This document shows positions 34,301 through 47,300 of a stretch of DNA of 64,000 nt, one piece after another. The translations under genes were made by a program, and so were the position numbers. The stretch is from assembly GCA_003864495.1 (NCBI GenBank), contig ML133401.1, positions 5,757,189 to 5,821,188 of the forward strand. The letters are read 5' to 3'. Source of the DNA: Nemopilema nomurai. Taxonomy: Eukaryota; Cnidaria; Scyphozoa; Rhizostomeae; Rhizostomatidae. The notes under the pieces are model-generated. The model saw only the letters and a program-made list of their open reading frames with translations, searched no databases and was not told where the DNA came from. The number at the start of each line of letters is the position of its first letter. The first letter of the stretch is position 1.

Positions 34301-37300
34301 ACTGCATCTTGAGGAATATTTGACTCGACAATAGTTTCCTCTTCCTCTATCTCCCTGCGGCCTTTAGTGATTAGCAGTCCTTCCATTTTAGAAATTTGCA
34401 TCTGTAAATAAGTATTATTAGAAAGCTGTATTAAATATCATTAAAATGAAATATCGAGATGTTTCATGCTTGCAAAAACTCCTTATTAGTACCAAATATA
34501 CTTCTTAGATTGTAGAGATGAATATCAAAGATTTTAGAAGGACCGTCGACATTTTTAGAACCCTTTAAATTCTACAGAGACTCTAAAAACACATTCAGCT
34601 AAAGTCAAGTCTAAGTGTTAAGAATGGGAGATCTTCAATTCTTGTCTCTAAGCGTAAGGGAAATGCGAGCTCTAAACAGTGACAAGAATATAAACATTTT
34701 AAATCTAAGTGCGATGAAAGATTGGAATTCCACCTTGTGCTCTTTCATCATTTCCTCGTGTCGCTGTTGAAATTCCTAAAATGTTTTAGAAAATGATGAC
34801 GATTATGAAATCAAAGAAGGTCGCACAGAAAAACACTACTTGTCAAAAAAAATAAAAAAATATCAGTTATAATTTTGTTGATTGCTCGTGCAAACCAGTA
34901 AAATATTCTATTTTCACACAACACAATACAAAAGCACTCTTTGCCAAATACAACATTGGGGATCCAAAGTGTCATTTCACCGGTATCGCTGGATATGGCA
35001 TACCACTTAGTTTAGATTGGCAACACAATACAAAAAATAACAAAATTTCTTAGCTGATTTATTTACATGGGTGTTGTTGAAAACAGCTTTGTGATGCTCT
35101 AGAAGGATTGGGAGTCATCTCAAGAAAGAGACAGAGTATTCATACCGTGCTTTTTGACTGTAACTCTTTCAGAAGCGTCGCTTTCATTTCACCCTTCTCC
35201 GCCTCGGATCTTTTCAACGAATCTTCATATTTTGTCATTACCGACGATAGCTGTGGAAAAGAACCTTTAAGTAGGATCTTCAAAAACTACTTCGGCTACG
35301 CAGCAATTCAGAAAGCATAAACAGTGACTCACAACAGAAAGCGACCTTGGACACGATTCCTAAGATATTTCCCATCCTAAAACTGCCGATCCAAAAGGAA
35401 AGGGAACTCATTAGATTCTGAAGAGTTTAAAGGCCTGTCTGATTTAGAGGTTGATAAATAGAAAGGATAGGTTTATTCAGAGAAAGAAAAGCATGAGCAA
35501 GAGAAAGGGATTCTTCTTGCGGGTAATAATAAATTCCATAAACTGAAGTTCCCCAATGCCGTCTCACTTTCTCAAGCTCCTCCGTGTGTGTCTTCTTCAT
35601 CTGCTCCTCTCTTCTTCTCGCAGTCCTGATCAGCTTTTCTTGCTGTTCCAGGTACGACTCGGTCAACTGCAAACCAAGAAATCATTTTTGTATTCAGGGC
35701 TCAGAATCCATGGCCTAATTTAGGATCTTGCAATTAATGAGTAACCTGAATAAAGTAGCTTCACACTGCAATAAAGAACACTTCATACAGGTTGCATTCT
35801 TGCTGTACATCATTTACTGAGTATAAGTACGAGAAACACTCTTCAAGTTGTATTATGCTAATTTGTTTAAATTTATTGAAAAAATTATTGGGAGACAATC
35901 ACAGTAAAAGCATACCTAGTGGCATCAGAGAAACTATTATTCATGCAATATTATTTCGATTTTCAATGTTGCTTTGCTGTTTTTGAAGCCATAAAAAGCA
36001 ATACCTCTTTCTGCAGCTGCTCCTTAATCTGTGCCATGTCAACCTCGTGGTGTGATTCGCCAGTCACGTCCTACCAGGCAAAAAAAGTTAAACAGAGTGA
36101 ATCAAACTAAAAACATCTACAATTTAGAGATGAATCATTATGCTTCATTACTGTCGCGCATTATCTTGTCCGGGTATAATAAAATCAGACGTATTTAATT
36201 TTACTTATTTTAGCTTGGTTGAATGGTCGAATTTGACACTAGTCCTAGCCCTACTCTTTTCCCCTAACGTTATAAAGTATCAACCAAATAGAATGAACGA
36301 AGGGGTAGAATGGTGAACCAAGATTACATTCGTTTTCAAAACCAAATAGAAAACCGGATTGATGGGAAACAGGACTGGAAACCGGATCCATTGTTAAATG
36401 AACGGAAATTCATCATACCTGTAGGTTTCCTAGCATCGAGGGCTTCGTTCCTGGAAATGAAATGACAAAAAAGGAACTAATTTTGATGAAAAACTAAGAA
36501 AACAGCTCACTCCGTTGCAAAATGATTCTTTTGATGTAACTTGTAAAAATGAAAAGCTTTGGTTGTTTTGTTCTATGTCTTATCAAATGAAACTGTCATG
36601 ATGATTAAAATGCCACTTGATAAAAAAATGGAGGAGAGAGATTTGACAAAGCTCATAATCCTTAACCAATACAAGTCTAGAGAGAAAGTCAAGTTCCGAG
36701 CGACACAAATCGAAAAACTAAGCAAAGAAAAAAAAGCTAGAAAATAATTAAAAGGTAAATAATTAAGAGGTAACCATTTTGAATTCTCTTAACTAACCTC
36801 TGCTTTCTGGTAAATTTTCGAATTTCTAGAAAATATATAAAAGTAAAATATTAGAAAATACTGTAAATAACAGATCGGTGCAGTGAGCCTTAATTGTGGA
36901 ATTATCATAGACAATTGGGTATTTTCATTATGGCATTATTTCGTTCACGCATTTGTGTAATAAGAGCCTTTACAAATGCAGCCTCAGAGTTGAGCCTCGT
37001 ATACAAAATCCTTTGTAAACAATGCTACCACAATTACGCTTTAACCAGACTCGAAATCGTTTGCCGTACAACTAAAAAGTTCATTTTATGTGCTTAGAAG
37101 GGTAAAGGAATGGCTTCATTTTCAAATAACAGAATGACAGATTATATCCTAAGTTTTATAACAAGCTGGACAGTCAAAACAAAAATGAATTTGCCTGTTG
37201 CAATGTACTTCTGTCCGCGTGCAGCTGCTGAATCTCCTTAAGAAACATTTCCTTGTTACTTTCTATCATGACCTGAAAATGAAAATAATAGCTGATCTAG

Positions 37301-40300
37301 CAGTTGCTTAATGGCGGTTTTGTTTGAAAGTTTAGTATTAACCTATAAAAAATCAGTTCAGCGATCTTAAATAAATAAATTAAATCAGCCTATGAACTTC
37401 AATAACTGGTTCCATGAAAAACATCCTTTGAATATGATTGTTTTGCAGTTTCGAAAAGGTCTAGTCTTTCATTGTGTGATAACTAATTCTTACTTGGAAT
37501 CATAATTTTGTGCAAGTGTGGCAGAAAAAACCTCCTGCTATTCAAAGCACGACGAAAGTCTTGAAATGTTTTTTGTCAAATCAACAACCAAACTTTACCT
37601 TCATCTTCTCAATTTCCTGATCTTTAGCTGCTAATTCACTTCGCGAAAACTCTTGCATACTTTTGAACTCTTTTTCTCGCTCCTGAAATAATTGAAACGA
37701 TTAATGACATAAACTTGTATAAACAAAAATATAAATATTGACAACAAATGGCTTAACACCAACAGGGAAAATCAGCAGCCATGACTAGAGCATGAGGGCA
37801 CTATGGCCACCAGGCTATTCCTGGTACTTTTACAGAATGATTCCGAATTCTCTGAAAAAGTTTGTCTTCTAGACAAAAGTGGTTTTTCTTGCGTGCAACT
37901 GTTACGAGTGATTAAAATCATCCGTCCACCTTGTGATCAAGATCAACTCTTGTAAAATCTTGTAAAAACTATGTTTAAAATCTACGATGTCTCATGAAGA
38001 CATAAATGGACTTTTCCTGTTTGCTTGAAGTGAACTTACAGCATCGAGTTTTCGATCCCTCTCCTCTCTCTCGGTAACCAATCGAGCCTCGGTTTCCTGC
38101 AGCTTCGATGTGATGAGGCCCAGTTCTTTGAGGAGCTCTTCATTATCAACCGTCTTGCTGACTGGACGCTCGGTGCTAATGAAACCCTTATCCGCGGGCG
38201 TTCTTCCAATTTCAACGTTTTGTGCATGCTCCGAATGTCTCCGAAGAATATGTGACTTCAGAAAGTCGTCACCCAAAAATGATTTTATGCAAAACGGGCA
38301 CTGAAAGGAAGGAAACGTTTCGTTTTGTCTAAAAATGTCACTAGCAGCAATTCGATCGGGATCACACACAAAACTTCCTCTCAAAATGTAGGCTCTCGTT
38401 CTCTGAGCACGCAGCTTTCTCATTAAGTGCAGAATACGGACGACGATGAGAAAGCCATCATGAATCTATTCTTGAAGAAAATTTCTAAATGAAAATAACC
38501 GTCTCACAACTTATTGATGACTAAGGTCAGAGACCGTAAACAATAGACATATCCGAGTTAGCGACGATAAAATGTGTATGGCGAATCATAGATTATAGCC
38601 CAGAGGAATGGGAATGAAAGTGACGTAACTTACTTTATGGAATTTGCTCGCTCCTGCTCGAAGCATTAGTTGATATTCTCCAATTAATTTTTTGTTTTTT
38701 TGATGCTCCTTCTTCAGACCACGGTAGGCTATATTCTTTTTCTCGATTTCTGCACTCAAATTATTCTTTTCCTGCTCCAAGAAGATCAAAGAGGTAGAAA
38801 ATAGTAACAATAAAAATGCATAGTAACAAAAGCAGACCTTTTCCTAAGCAAAATGAAGATACTACATCAAAAGAGCTCTTGAGAAACATTAGGCGCTCTA
38901 CTTCGCACCCCTAAATATAATGTTGTTGATGGAATTTTTTGAGAGAATATAAAATAAGACATTCAACGATGATACCAAAAAGCATCAAAACATTAAAAAA
39001 CATGCAAGAAACAATATGTTTATATTTGTAAATAAAGAAATTCGGGTGATTCAAAATCAAAGTTAAATTCCATGCACAAATTTTTCATCAAATCTCTTTT
39101 CGCTGAGAACGTTTTCCTTTCCTATCATTTAAAAGTCGAAAATGTAAGTTTGTTTCCTTTTTATCACATCCATCCTACAAGACACGCTAGAACACCTACT
39201 TCTTACGAAAACAAATCAAAACTGAAAAGCGATAACGGAAATATAACCTCTAATTGGCAAAGTTGACTTTAGGTTATTGAGAAAAAACAGAAAATAAAAC
39301 TTCAACAAAAGATTATCGCTTGCTCGAAAAATTAAATAAATCTGCCAGAAAATAGGCTTGACAATTTGTCATGTCCTTGGTGGATATTAGATGGCTATTA
39401 GATTAAAAAACGGTATCGAAGACGAAACATTAAATTTGCAGAAATTTTTCTCAAGGGGTATTCTTACGCAAAACATAAAATTGCAGTCAGTTAGGAAGAG
39501 TGTTTATGATTAGGCTTGATGAAGTTTAAGTTAAAAAAGTGCCAATACATTATTTGTTTCTGTTTTGAGGGGCTAGATTAGTCGTTTTCCAAAGGCCTTG
39601 AAAACATGGCCAAATGGCCAAAAACAAAGAAAAGAAGGTTGATGTTGTTTAAAATCGAGCTTAATGTTGATCTTGTTTGAATTTCATTGAAATATTCTTG
39701 GTGACATGTATATAAATCAAAGGGCTAAGAATAGTTCATAAAAAAGTTATCACGAGTACCGCAAACCCTCGAATAAGCCCCCTGGGAGCTTATTTATTTT
39801 TGACATTTTTGGGTAGGGGCTTATTCGAAGGGGGGGGGGAGGCTTATTCGAGGGGGGGCTTATTCGAGGGGCAGGGGGCTTATAAAATTTTCTAAAACAT
39901 GCCACATAAAATAAAATTTTTGAATTTTTTTCTTTTCACAATATAAAAAATAACCATAAAAGTATAAAATATAAAATAAAAGTATAAAGTAACAATTGAT
40001 TAACTTATTAACAAAAACATAAATTTTTATGGTAATTCACTAAAATGCCAAAGGCAACCTCAGGAGTCAAAAATAAAAAAAATCGAGGGGGGGCTTATTT
40101 AAAGTTTGTAGTTGTAGGGTGGGGGCTTATTCAAGGGGGGGCTTTTTCGAGGGGGGGGGCCAATTCGAGGATTTACGGTACCTAGTTTTCCAAAAACTGA
40201 CAACTGGTATTTGATGTACAAACCTCTACAGCTCTTTGTATTTGACTCTCAACTTGGTTAATGTAACCTTCCAAATACTGTTGAGAATTGAGCAAATATT

Positions 40301-41755
40301 CTATTAGCAATTGAGCCAACTTGAACAGTTTCACCAAATTTCCATCTGCATCTCTCAGGCTCTAAAAAGTAACAAAGTGAGGTTTTCTAACTCTTTTAAC
40401 TCCAAGTTACTTCCATGTACAATGCTTAAAGAGTTAAAGAGTACAACATCAGTTTTGTGAGACTAAACTGCTTAATAAAATAAACATTTGGTATCATGTT
40501 AATTATATCACTAATCAATTGAATAAATAATAAATGCTATCAAACAACTCCTAAGTGGTCATTGGACATTTTATTAGTTGTTCCAGTAAATGCCTCTAAA
40601 GGACTAGGAAACTTAAAAAGTCAAATCCCGCTGAATAAGAAAACAACTTCTAGCTGAAGAGAAAATTCATGACAAGAAAAACTAATAGATATTCAACCTT
40701 TTAGGTTACAAGAACATAGCTATTCTAGCCTATGTCATAACATCAATACAAAAGAAAGAACAAAACATCAATATCAAAACATACAATTCAAAATACACAG
40801 CAAATTATTTAACAAACAATTTCTGTAATTTGAAGTTACTTTTCAACCTTCTTTAACAAAGTGATAAAAATCTCATGAAATTACCAGCTCACTGTCAACA
40901 TCACAAAAAGCAACATTTGCAACATTGTCTTGGAGTGTCTTTACGTCTACTTCTCTTCTGACTTTTTCAATATCAACAGTAGCTAAAAATCATTGATAAC
41001 TTTGTTAGATTATGTTGACAGAAAATATTAAAATGGGCTTAAAATTTTGCTAAAATAAGAAAGTTAATGATGATATAATATATTTAACCCATCACTTGCC
41101 AGTGCTTATACGCATGTCATATCTTTCTCAAAAGAATCAAAAAATTACATACGAATAGGTACCAGTTAAGAAAACTCCCCTAGAAAATGCACACTTTCTA
41201 ATAAAATTAGTCATATACTACAATGCAATTTGCCTACCAAGTCTTCTCCAGTCGATCTTTTCATGCCTTCTGTGGAAACTGAATCCATTACCTGAAATTC
41301 AAAATCCTAGTTCAATGATCTTAAGACTACTGTCCTTGGAAACAAAGTTAGGGTTCCAGTATATTTTACTGGAATAGTAGTTCACCACAACTAGAAACAG
41401 CTATAGCAAAAAAATCAAGCAAGATAGTTGACAACATTATCATTTCTGGATAAGGAAATTCAAATTAGATAACTTTCTTCAATTTGGACAAGGGATAAAA
41501 AGAGACCTATCAAAGTATAAAAGTGTATGCACTTTGCTATATGATAAACTCACTTCTCTCTTATTAACTTGAAACTTGAGCAATAGGCAAAAACATCCTT
41601 TTGAAGCTAATTGAGATTTCACTGTGCCAAAGCAACAAAACCTATGTCAACTGACCTTGAAATTGCTGTTGAGCATAGCTTTCAAAGTGGCCACCTTGGC
41701 TAACATCACCAAACATGCTATTCACATATCCACGAGGGCTATATACAGGCATCAT
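25381..41755 (-). CDS. DZIP1: DZIP1/DZIP1L (Iguana) cilia and Hedgehog protein
   Basis: Thirty exons, all phase-consistent, give 1036 residues, or 902 without exon 17 (human DZIP1 is about 867). Exon ranges from 5' to 3': 41755-41656, 41291-41238, 40982-40885, 40361-40224, 38771-38634, 38300-38040, 37682-37599, 37272-37195, 36825-36798, 36450-36419, 36070-36005, 35666-35568, 35250-35146, 34775-34734, 34401-34284, 33791-33747, 33270-32869, 32526-32470, 32055-31983, 31649-31533, 31062-31035, 30787-30727, 30116-30022, 28999-28968, 28619-28552, 28284-28194, 27873-27658, 26993-26909, 26054-25926, 25551-25381. The N-terminal DZIP1 domain (RRHEKIDWRRL, then REVDVKTLQDNVANVAFC, then FKLAQLLIEYLLNSQQYL) is followed by a helix ending LRAGASKFHK and a C2H2 finger, CPFC-x12-H-x4-H (from residue 177). 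Long coiled coils and an acidic C-terminus follow. The family acts at the basal body and cilium and in GLI/Sufu signalling. DZIP1 and DZIP1L are not separated here. Confidence 0.93.
26495..26596. repeat. 15-bp tandem repeat in a DZIP1 intron
   Basis: About seven copies of AATGTTTATTACAGT with small variations (TTTACTATAGT, TTTATTGCAGT). Its length, a multiple of three, keeps both strands open, but this is repeat DNA and not a gene. It lies in the intron between exons 28 and 29 of DZIP1. Confidence 0.9.
32869..33270 (-). other. Extra symmetric exon in DZIP1 encoding an unknown 134-residue module
   Basis: A 402-bp exon flanked by a good acceptor (TTCCCCTTAG) and donor (GTGAGT), both in phase 1, so inclusion or skipping keeps the DZIP1 frame. 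The product is rich in Tyr, Ser and Trp with alternating hydrophobic residues, as in beta strands: GTMTLYVASNTKNNFRVWK, later PIYVYYASGSPYWRQYVSL and GTMKLFVLDAGSGDVVKS. GTMTLYVA and GTMKLFVL look like an internal echo. It breaks into the charged, coiled-coil part of the protein and has no counterpart in vertebrate DZIP1 that I know. It could be a domain insertion, an alternative exon, or an exon of a nested gene. Confidence 0.6.
39757..40180. mobile_element. Miniature inverted-repeat element, copy 1 (DZIP1 intron 4)
   Basis: It begins TACCGCAAACCCTCGAATA and ends TTCGAGGATTTACGGTA, inverted ends flanked by TA. G-rich blocks built on GGGGGGCTTATTCGAGG stand at both ends, with an AT-rich middle. 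It has no coding capacity. The TA flanks suggest mobilisation by a Tc1/mariner-type transposase. Copy 2 lies at 56742-57164 in the opposite orientation. Confidence 0.8.
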
Positions 41756-44390
41756 CTTGATACATCAATTGTAGAAAAATCTTGCAAAAAAAGAACCTAC
41801 AAGTCAAGAAAATTCAAATCCAAAAATATGATCAATTTTTGCAACTCATTAATAAGTGTTAAGTCCTAATTTTTGACTGTATTATACACAATGTAACAAA
41901 GTGATTGAGAATAAAAAATAAAGAAATTTTAGTTAAGCTTTGCTTAGCATTCAACATTTTATCATTCATTGTAGCCTTCAGCTATGAAGCAATCATAATG
42001 ATTTTACTTCTTCCTTCTCCATTAATAAACAGTTATTTTTACATCAGATCTTTGCTGCCCTTGTTTCCAATGATAAGTATAATATTTTTGCTGTTCATAG
42101 CAAAAATATTGACAAGGCATTTACGGTGATATCTACCTGCACCATGATCTTTGAAAATTGGTAAACATTACAAAATTATGTTTTTATATATACTGCCTGC
42201 CTGCTGCAATGTATAGAAATCAAGTACAAATTATCTTGAATCAATAAACTACCATTTACAAACTACCATTTACAGACTACCATTGATGTTATTCAGGACA
42301 CTCTTAACTTATTGATTTTAACTCAATGATCTATGAACCAAAATCATACCTCACATCTGTATCTTGCTCAGTCCAATAAGGTACTGTCAGAAGTAAACAT
42401 GATATCAATCAGAAAGAGTTTTTCTAAGCTTACTCTTCCATCCAGAAAAGTTAGCACCCAGCTTTGGAATCCTACTTTCAAATTTTCAAAGCATTCATAT
42501 ATATACTGGTAAAAAGTGGTTCATTACTACATAATTGTTAGAGTCCTACCAAATTCAAAGAATTTCAAAACCTTTATAAGTTATATAGATCAATCTTGAT
42601 GGATAATCGATTAGAATTTACAAAAAGAAGCCTGAACAATAATAACAAGAAGTTCCTAAATGTCTTCTGTATACATTCTTCTTTGGTTTATTTTAATTCA
42701 AGTTGTAACATAGCCAAATGTCGATAACGTGATGTGGAAATTAAAATCGCTTTGCATGGACCACAAACAAGATAGCTGTTCATTAAAAAGGAAAAAAATT
42801 CCATCCACAATCAAGGATTCTTAGAATGCACGGTTTCAATAAATTTCAATTAAAACCGAGTTCAACATATCTAAGACATATTTTGACATCAATCATGGTT
42901 AGTCGGTCAGCAAAATATTTTAATTCTTGGTGAGATCTTAATTGTTCGAATATGAGAGTCAGTATTCATTATGTGCACTTTCTAATCTTAAATAGAAAAA
43001 TAAATTACACCTAACATCGGATATCTGAGAAAGGCCAACTTTAGGTATTATTTGCAAATAGATCTGAACGGATCGCTTTACACTAAATAATCGAATCCTT
43101 CCCAAAAATGAATTAAATGCAACCTTAAAATTTTAAACACAAAAACCATTGGTAAAAGTTAAAGAAACAATATAGACCCGTTTTAGCCGATTATTCGTTT
43201 AGCACCAGTTTGTTGTAAATACCTGGGGCCTAGCCTACTTTCACTGTTTTGAATTCTATGCAGACAATGAGCAGCTCCCAACATTGCGCATCTTACGCTC
43301 GCCCTGATCTGTTCAGTAACAACAAAATACATCCTTAATCCATTGACGAATGAAAATCTATAACTAATTAAGAAGGAGAAACATACCATCACGAAGTACA
43401 AAGTAAGTAAGCATGCATTGCTGAAAACAAGCTTGGTACTATTTCCGAACGTGACGCCAATCGCATCCGTTGTAAATATTCCATCAAATTTACCGCGTTG
43501 GAATGGAGGTTCAAATACTCTATGTAAAACACAGGAATGACGTCACGGGTGTTTTGTTGAAGCATCGTTGGAAAATGAAAAATAAGTGTGATATTACAAC
43601 ATTAAGGCGTTTCTGGATAGTTTACTTGACTTTGTTTAATAATGTAGTTTATTCCACGACATAATAAGATGAAAGTTTTTGGTGCTTATTATTTAAGCTC
43701 TTTTTCGGTTTTGTTGTTAATGGGTCTAAGAACCGCCATTTTGAGTTGACTGAAGAACAAATTATTTGGGAAAACATTTTCCTCCATTGGAAGCAATTCT
43801 TTTCAAGCAGGTATTTCCTTGCTTACAAACAACTTTTTCATGATAATTAATTATTTGAGATACTCTGCATTATGTAAAACACAACTGCTGATAAACGATA
43901 GTTCGTTTTATCTTCAACGAGAGTTAGCAAAAAGTATTCGTCTTTTATGCTATGCATTATACTTGATAGCGCCTAGGCAGCATGAATGGAGCCTGTTATT
44001 CAGATATACTGAACAAGTTTTGCTAAGACTGGTAGAATATGAGATTACATAGAAACAACCTCTAGCCCAGTAAATATTTATATCCTTAACGTGGGCTTAT
44101 AATATACTCTTGGATTTACCTAATCGGCTCTCTTCTGATGAGAAGGATTTCAAAATTAAACAAGACCAGTCGAGCTTCCCCTTTTTGTTTCAGAATTCTT
44201 ACTGAAGAACGAAAACGCGGACTGAATAATCAAAGTTGGCTTGCAATGATATCATAGATGACCAGATTTTGCCTCGGGTTGTCTTTGGTAAAGATGTTGA
44301 CGCCAGAGAAAATTCAGACATAGCATTTATGTATCATGATATTATATCAACAACGTGGCAAATGCTTGTGTTCTAGAGATTAACCGCTGT
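41756..44390. other. Intergenic region between the astacin gene and DZIP1
   Basis: Probable promoter region of DZIP1 on the - strand, plus the astacin 3' flank. Three imperfect 17-bp repeats (ACTACCATTTACA type) lie at about 42248-42283. No exon was recognised; a 72-codon - frame at 43401-43183 has no domain and could at most be untranslated leader. Confidence 0.4.
43538..43545. promoter_or_regulatory. Perfect CRE palindrome TGACGTCA
   Basis: A full cAMP-response-element palindrome in a GC-richer patch, with CCAAT about 85 bp to its left (near 43454). It is about 1.8 kb upstream of the DZIP1 start codon, so it could belong to a promoter with a non-coding first exon. The 8-mer also occurs once in a DZIP1 intron (29346-29353), so chance is possible. 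Confidence 0.2.
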
Positions 44391-47300
44391 TTAACAGAAG
44401 CCACAGCTTTTCTTGCACCAGTATTGGCCATAGCCTTTGTAGTTGCATTGGTGAAGGTTCCATCTGCAGTTTGGTGATCGGTCAGAGCATACTGAAAGAT
44501 AATCGATAACACAAGTGAGATACTTGCATTTCAAACGTTGTTTAGTCATCAGGCTTTTATCATCTGGTATATGAATTATGCGCCGTGATATATGAACTTG
44601 CAATTCAACAGACAGTTTAAGCAAACACCAGTTTTAGAAATGAAGAATTAGGAGCCTTTTGAATAATATATTCATCCTTTGAAAGATATCTTGAGCTAAA
44701 TTTCCGAAAGCCTTCTAGGAGAACCTTTTGCTATGCATTTTAGGGCAATATGCTCCAGCAAGCGATAAACCTAGTAGACCATTCATCTTTTAGAGTCTGA
44801 CTGTATTGAGCTTATCATTGGGCCATCCCAGAAATCGTTGAAGGAGGAACCAAAAAGAATTTCCCTAACTTCCAAGTCCTTATTCTATCTAATCTTCTGC
44901 AATTTCAATCGTTATCTTGGTCGATCAAGTACTATCTTTCACAATCTCAATTGCAATCTTCTCTTATCGTGTACTATCTTTCACAATCTTAATTTCGATC
45001 TTTGTCGATTGAGCACTATCATATGACATGTTTTTCAAACAGACCAGGGCTTCTACAGTTCTACATTTGCCTTAGATACGCGGCCAGAAATTGACACAGA
45101 AGCTTCTGTACAAATCAAGATTACAAATCTTACAAATGTAATTTGTAACCAAATAGAGAATTTCTGGAGATTCGGCACAGTCATATCTTTACTAATTAGA
45201 AAGCACTCAATTTGCGAATCGAAAAGTGATGATTTGAGCGCAAACAGAAAAGGAAGACGGTATTTTGACACCCAAAATTACAGAGGGAAGGATGTCATCA
45301 GGATTTGCCCACATAGCCAAAATTGTGGCTGTTGTTGCTGCAGCTGGTTTGGGAATTACCAGCAACAGCCATCTGTTTGCAAATTAAATTCAAAAAGACT
45401 TTCGATCAACAAAAACATGCAGGTCTGAAGAAGAGCTATTAATGTTGTTATTGATGGACTTGATTTTTCTAGATCGTGCCTCTGATTATAGCAGTCTTTG
45501 CTTGGTTTGACTCAATACTCCATAGAATGTAAAGAAGCATTCATTAGCAACTCTGTACTTGCATTGAGCATCAGTGAAATAATGCAGAGTGGCATTTTTC
45601 CTCGCTAGAATAACTACTCTTGTTAACCTTAGAGTAGACGATATAACTTTCCCACTGCAATCTTCTAGCAATGAATTGCTTTTCTCAATGGTTCAGGGGT
45701 GCATTTTCGATTAAAAGAAGCCCCAATTAACTGAAACCGAGATGAAATACTCACAGCCTGGTTGGGTTGGGCTAGGCCCGCCTCCGCCACCACCTCCACT
45801 GCAGGAATAATACTTGTTGATCTGGCGCAGATCTATGCTGCTGAAGCCGACTTCATTTCCAAGTTGCTCATTAGGATTGGATTTCGAAACAATTGTTGGC
45901 AGTTTTCCCCAGCTCTTGCTGAAAGCATACCTGTAAAGATTGGTTCACTTAGAAGATGACTCAGAATGAGACATGTAAGATCTTGAATGAATCATTATCT
46001 CTCTTGTACTGGTCTATAAACTAAGCAAGAATCTTTTAGATATGTTTATATTCCAATGTTGCATGCCAAATTACATCCACTGAATGTTTGCAAAGAAATT
46101 GATCTTGATCACTTGCAGTCAATTTGAGTTGCCATAGATTACTTTTTACTTTTTTGAGATACCATAGGTTCATGCTACTAACATTCTAGCTCCCTCAGAT
46201 TGGCACTTACTTGGCATAGTGCATGACGCTCTTCTTGTCATAAGGCTCTCCGAGTGTGCTTGCCTCTCCATCTCTGTATTTGTTGAAGTTGTATGCCATG
46301 CCTTACAAAATACATTATAGTATTCAGAGACTCTTTACACTTTGGTGTTGGTTATCACAAATTTCAGAAAACTGGTGTTTTTAGTCCTAACAGGTATTCG
46401 AATAAATCAATGTACCAAATCATCGCCCATATTGTAGCAATTATCAACAAAATCATATCCTTATTAGAACCGAAGCTTGATCACACATGGTTCCTTGACC
46501 CGGTGACACTTGCTTACAAAGGTATCGTCACTTAAGAAGCTTTAATAAAGCTTTGCCTTCCATCAAATCCGCTTCTGCAAACTGAACATAAATCAACAGA
46601 TAACTCAGTTTAAAGTAGAAATAATCCCCTTGATTCACATAACTTTGTTATAAATTCTTTGCCCAATGCTGAAAAAGCTGACAAAATCTTCAAAGCCAGA
46701 ACCCAGGCTAACGTAACACAAAGCTAAGCATACCATTGACAATGTTGTGGAAGTTGACTGTGATATAGCTGTCTCTGTCCCTTCTCGATTGTTCGTGGTA
46801 GAAACCGATGGCATGCATAATCTCGTGTATAGTTGTTGCCTTGGATTCACATCCATTGCCAATCGAAACTTCTTGCTGGCCACCCTGGCGTCCAATGTGG
46901 GAGTAGCAACTGTGGAAGAACAGCTGAACTCACAACGGTGTCAGTTACTCTTCTCATAGCAATGTTTGCAATTTTATCTCTTGATGCGTATGTTATTCTC
47001 GGTATGTATAAACATAAAACGCATCTACTAATCATGTGACTGAAAAAAGAGTTTGACATTTGTCAAGTCATATATCGAGCGCTGTCCCATAAGGGCCACA
47101 AAGTTAATTATAAGCGGTCTTGAAATCCCACGCAAAGGGCCTATAATCAGAGATAGATTAAAGCAGGCCACTTTACAATACCCTCTAAATAATTAACCTA
47201 GTGAGCCCTATCTTAGCTGTGTAAAGAAAGATTTTTAGTTCGAAAGAAATTCGAAACTGTAACATCATATTTCATTAGCATTGATATATATAATTATTCG

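Noticed and set aside
45486..45671. Possible extra astacin exon (CUB-like cysteines) on - strand
   Set aside because: No matching splice sites or phase; exons on both sides join directly in phase 1.
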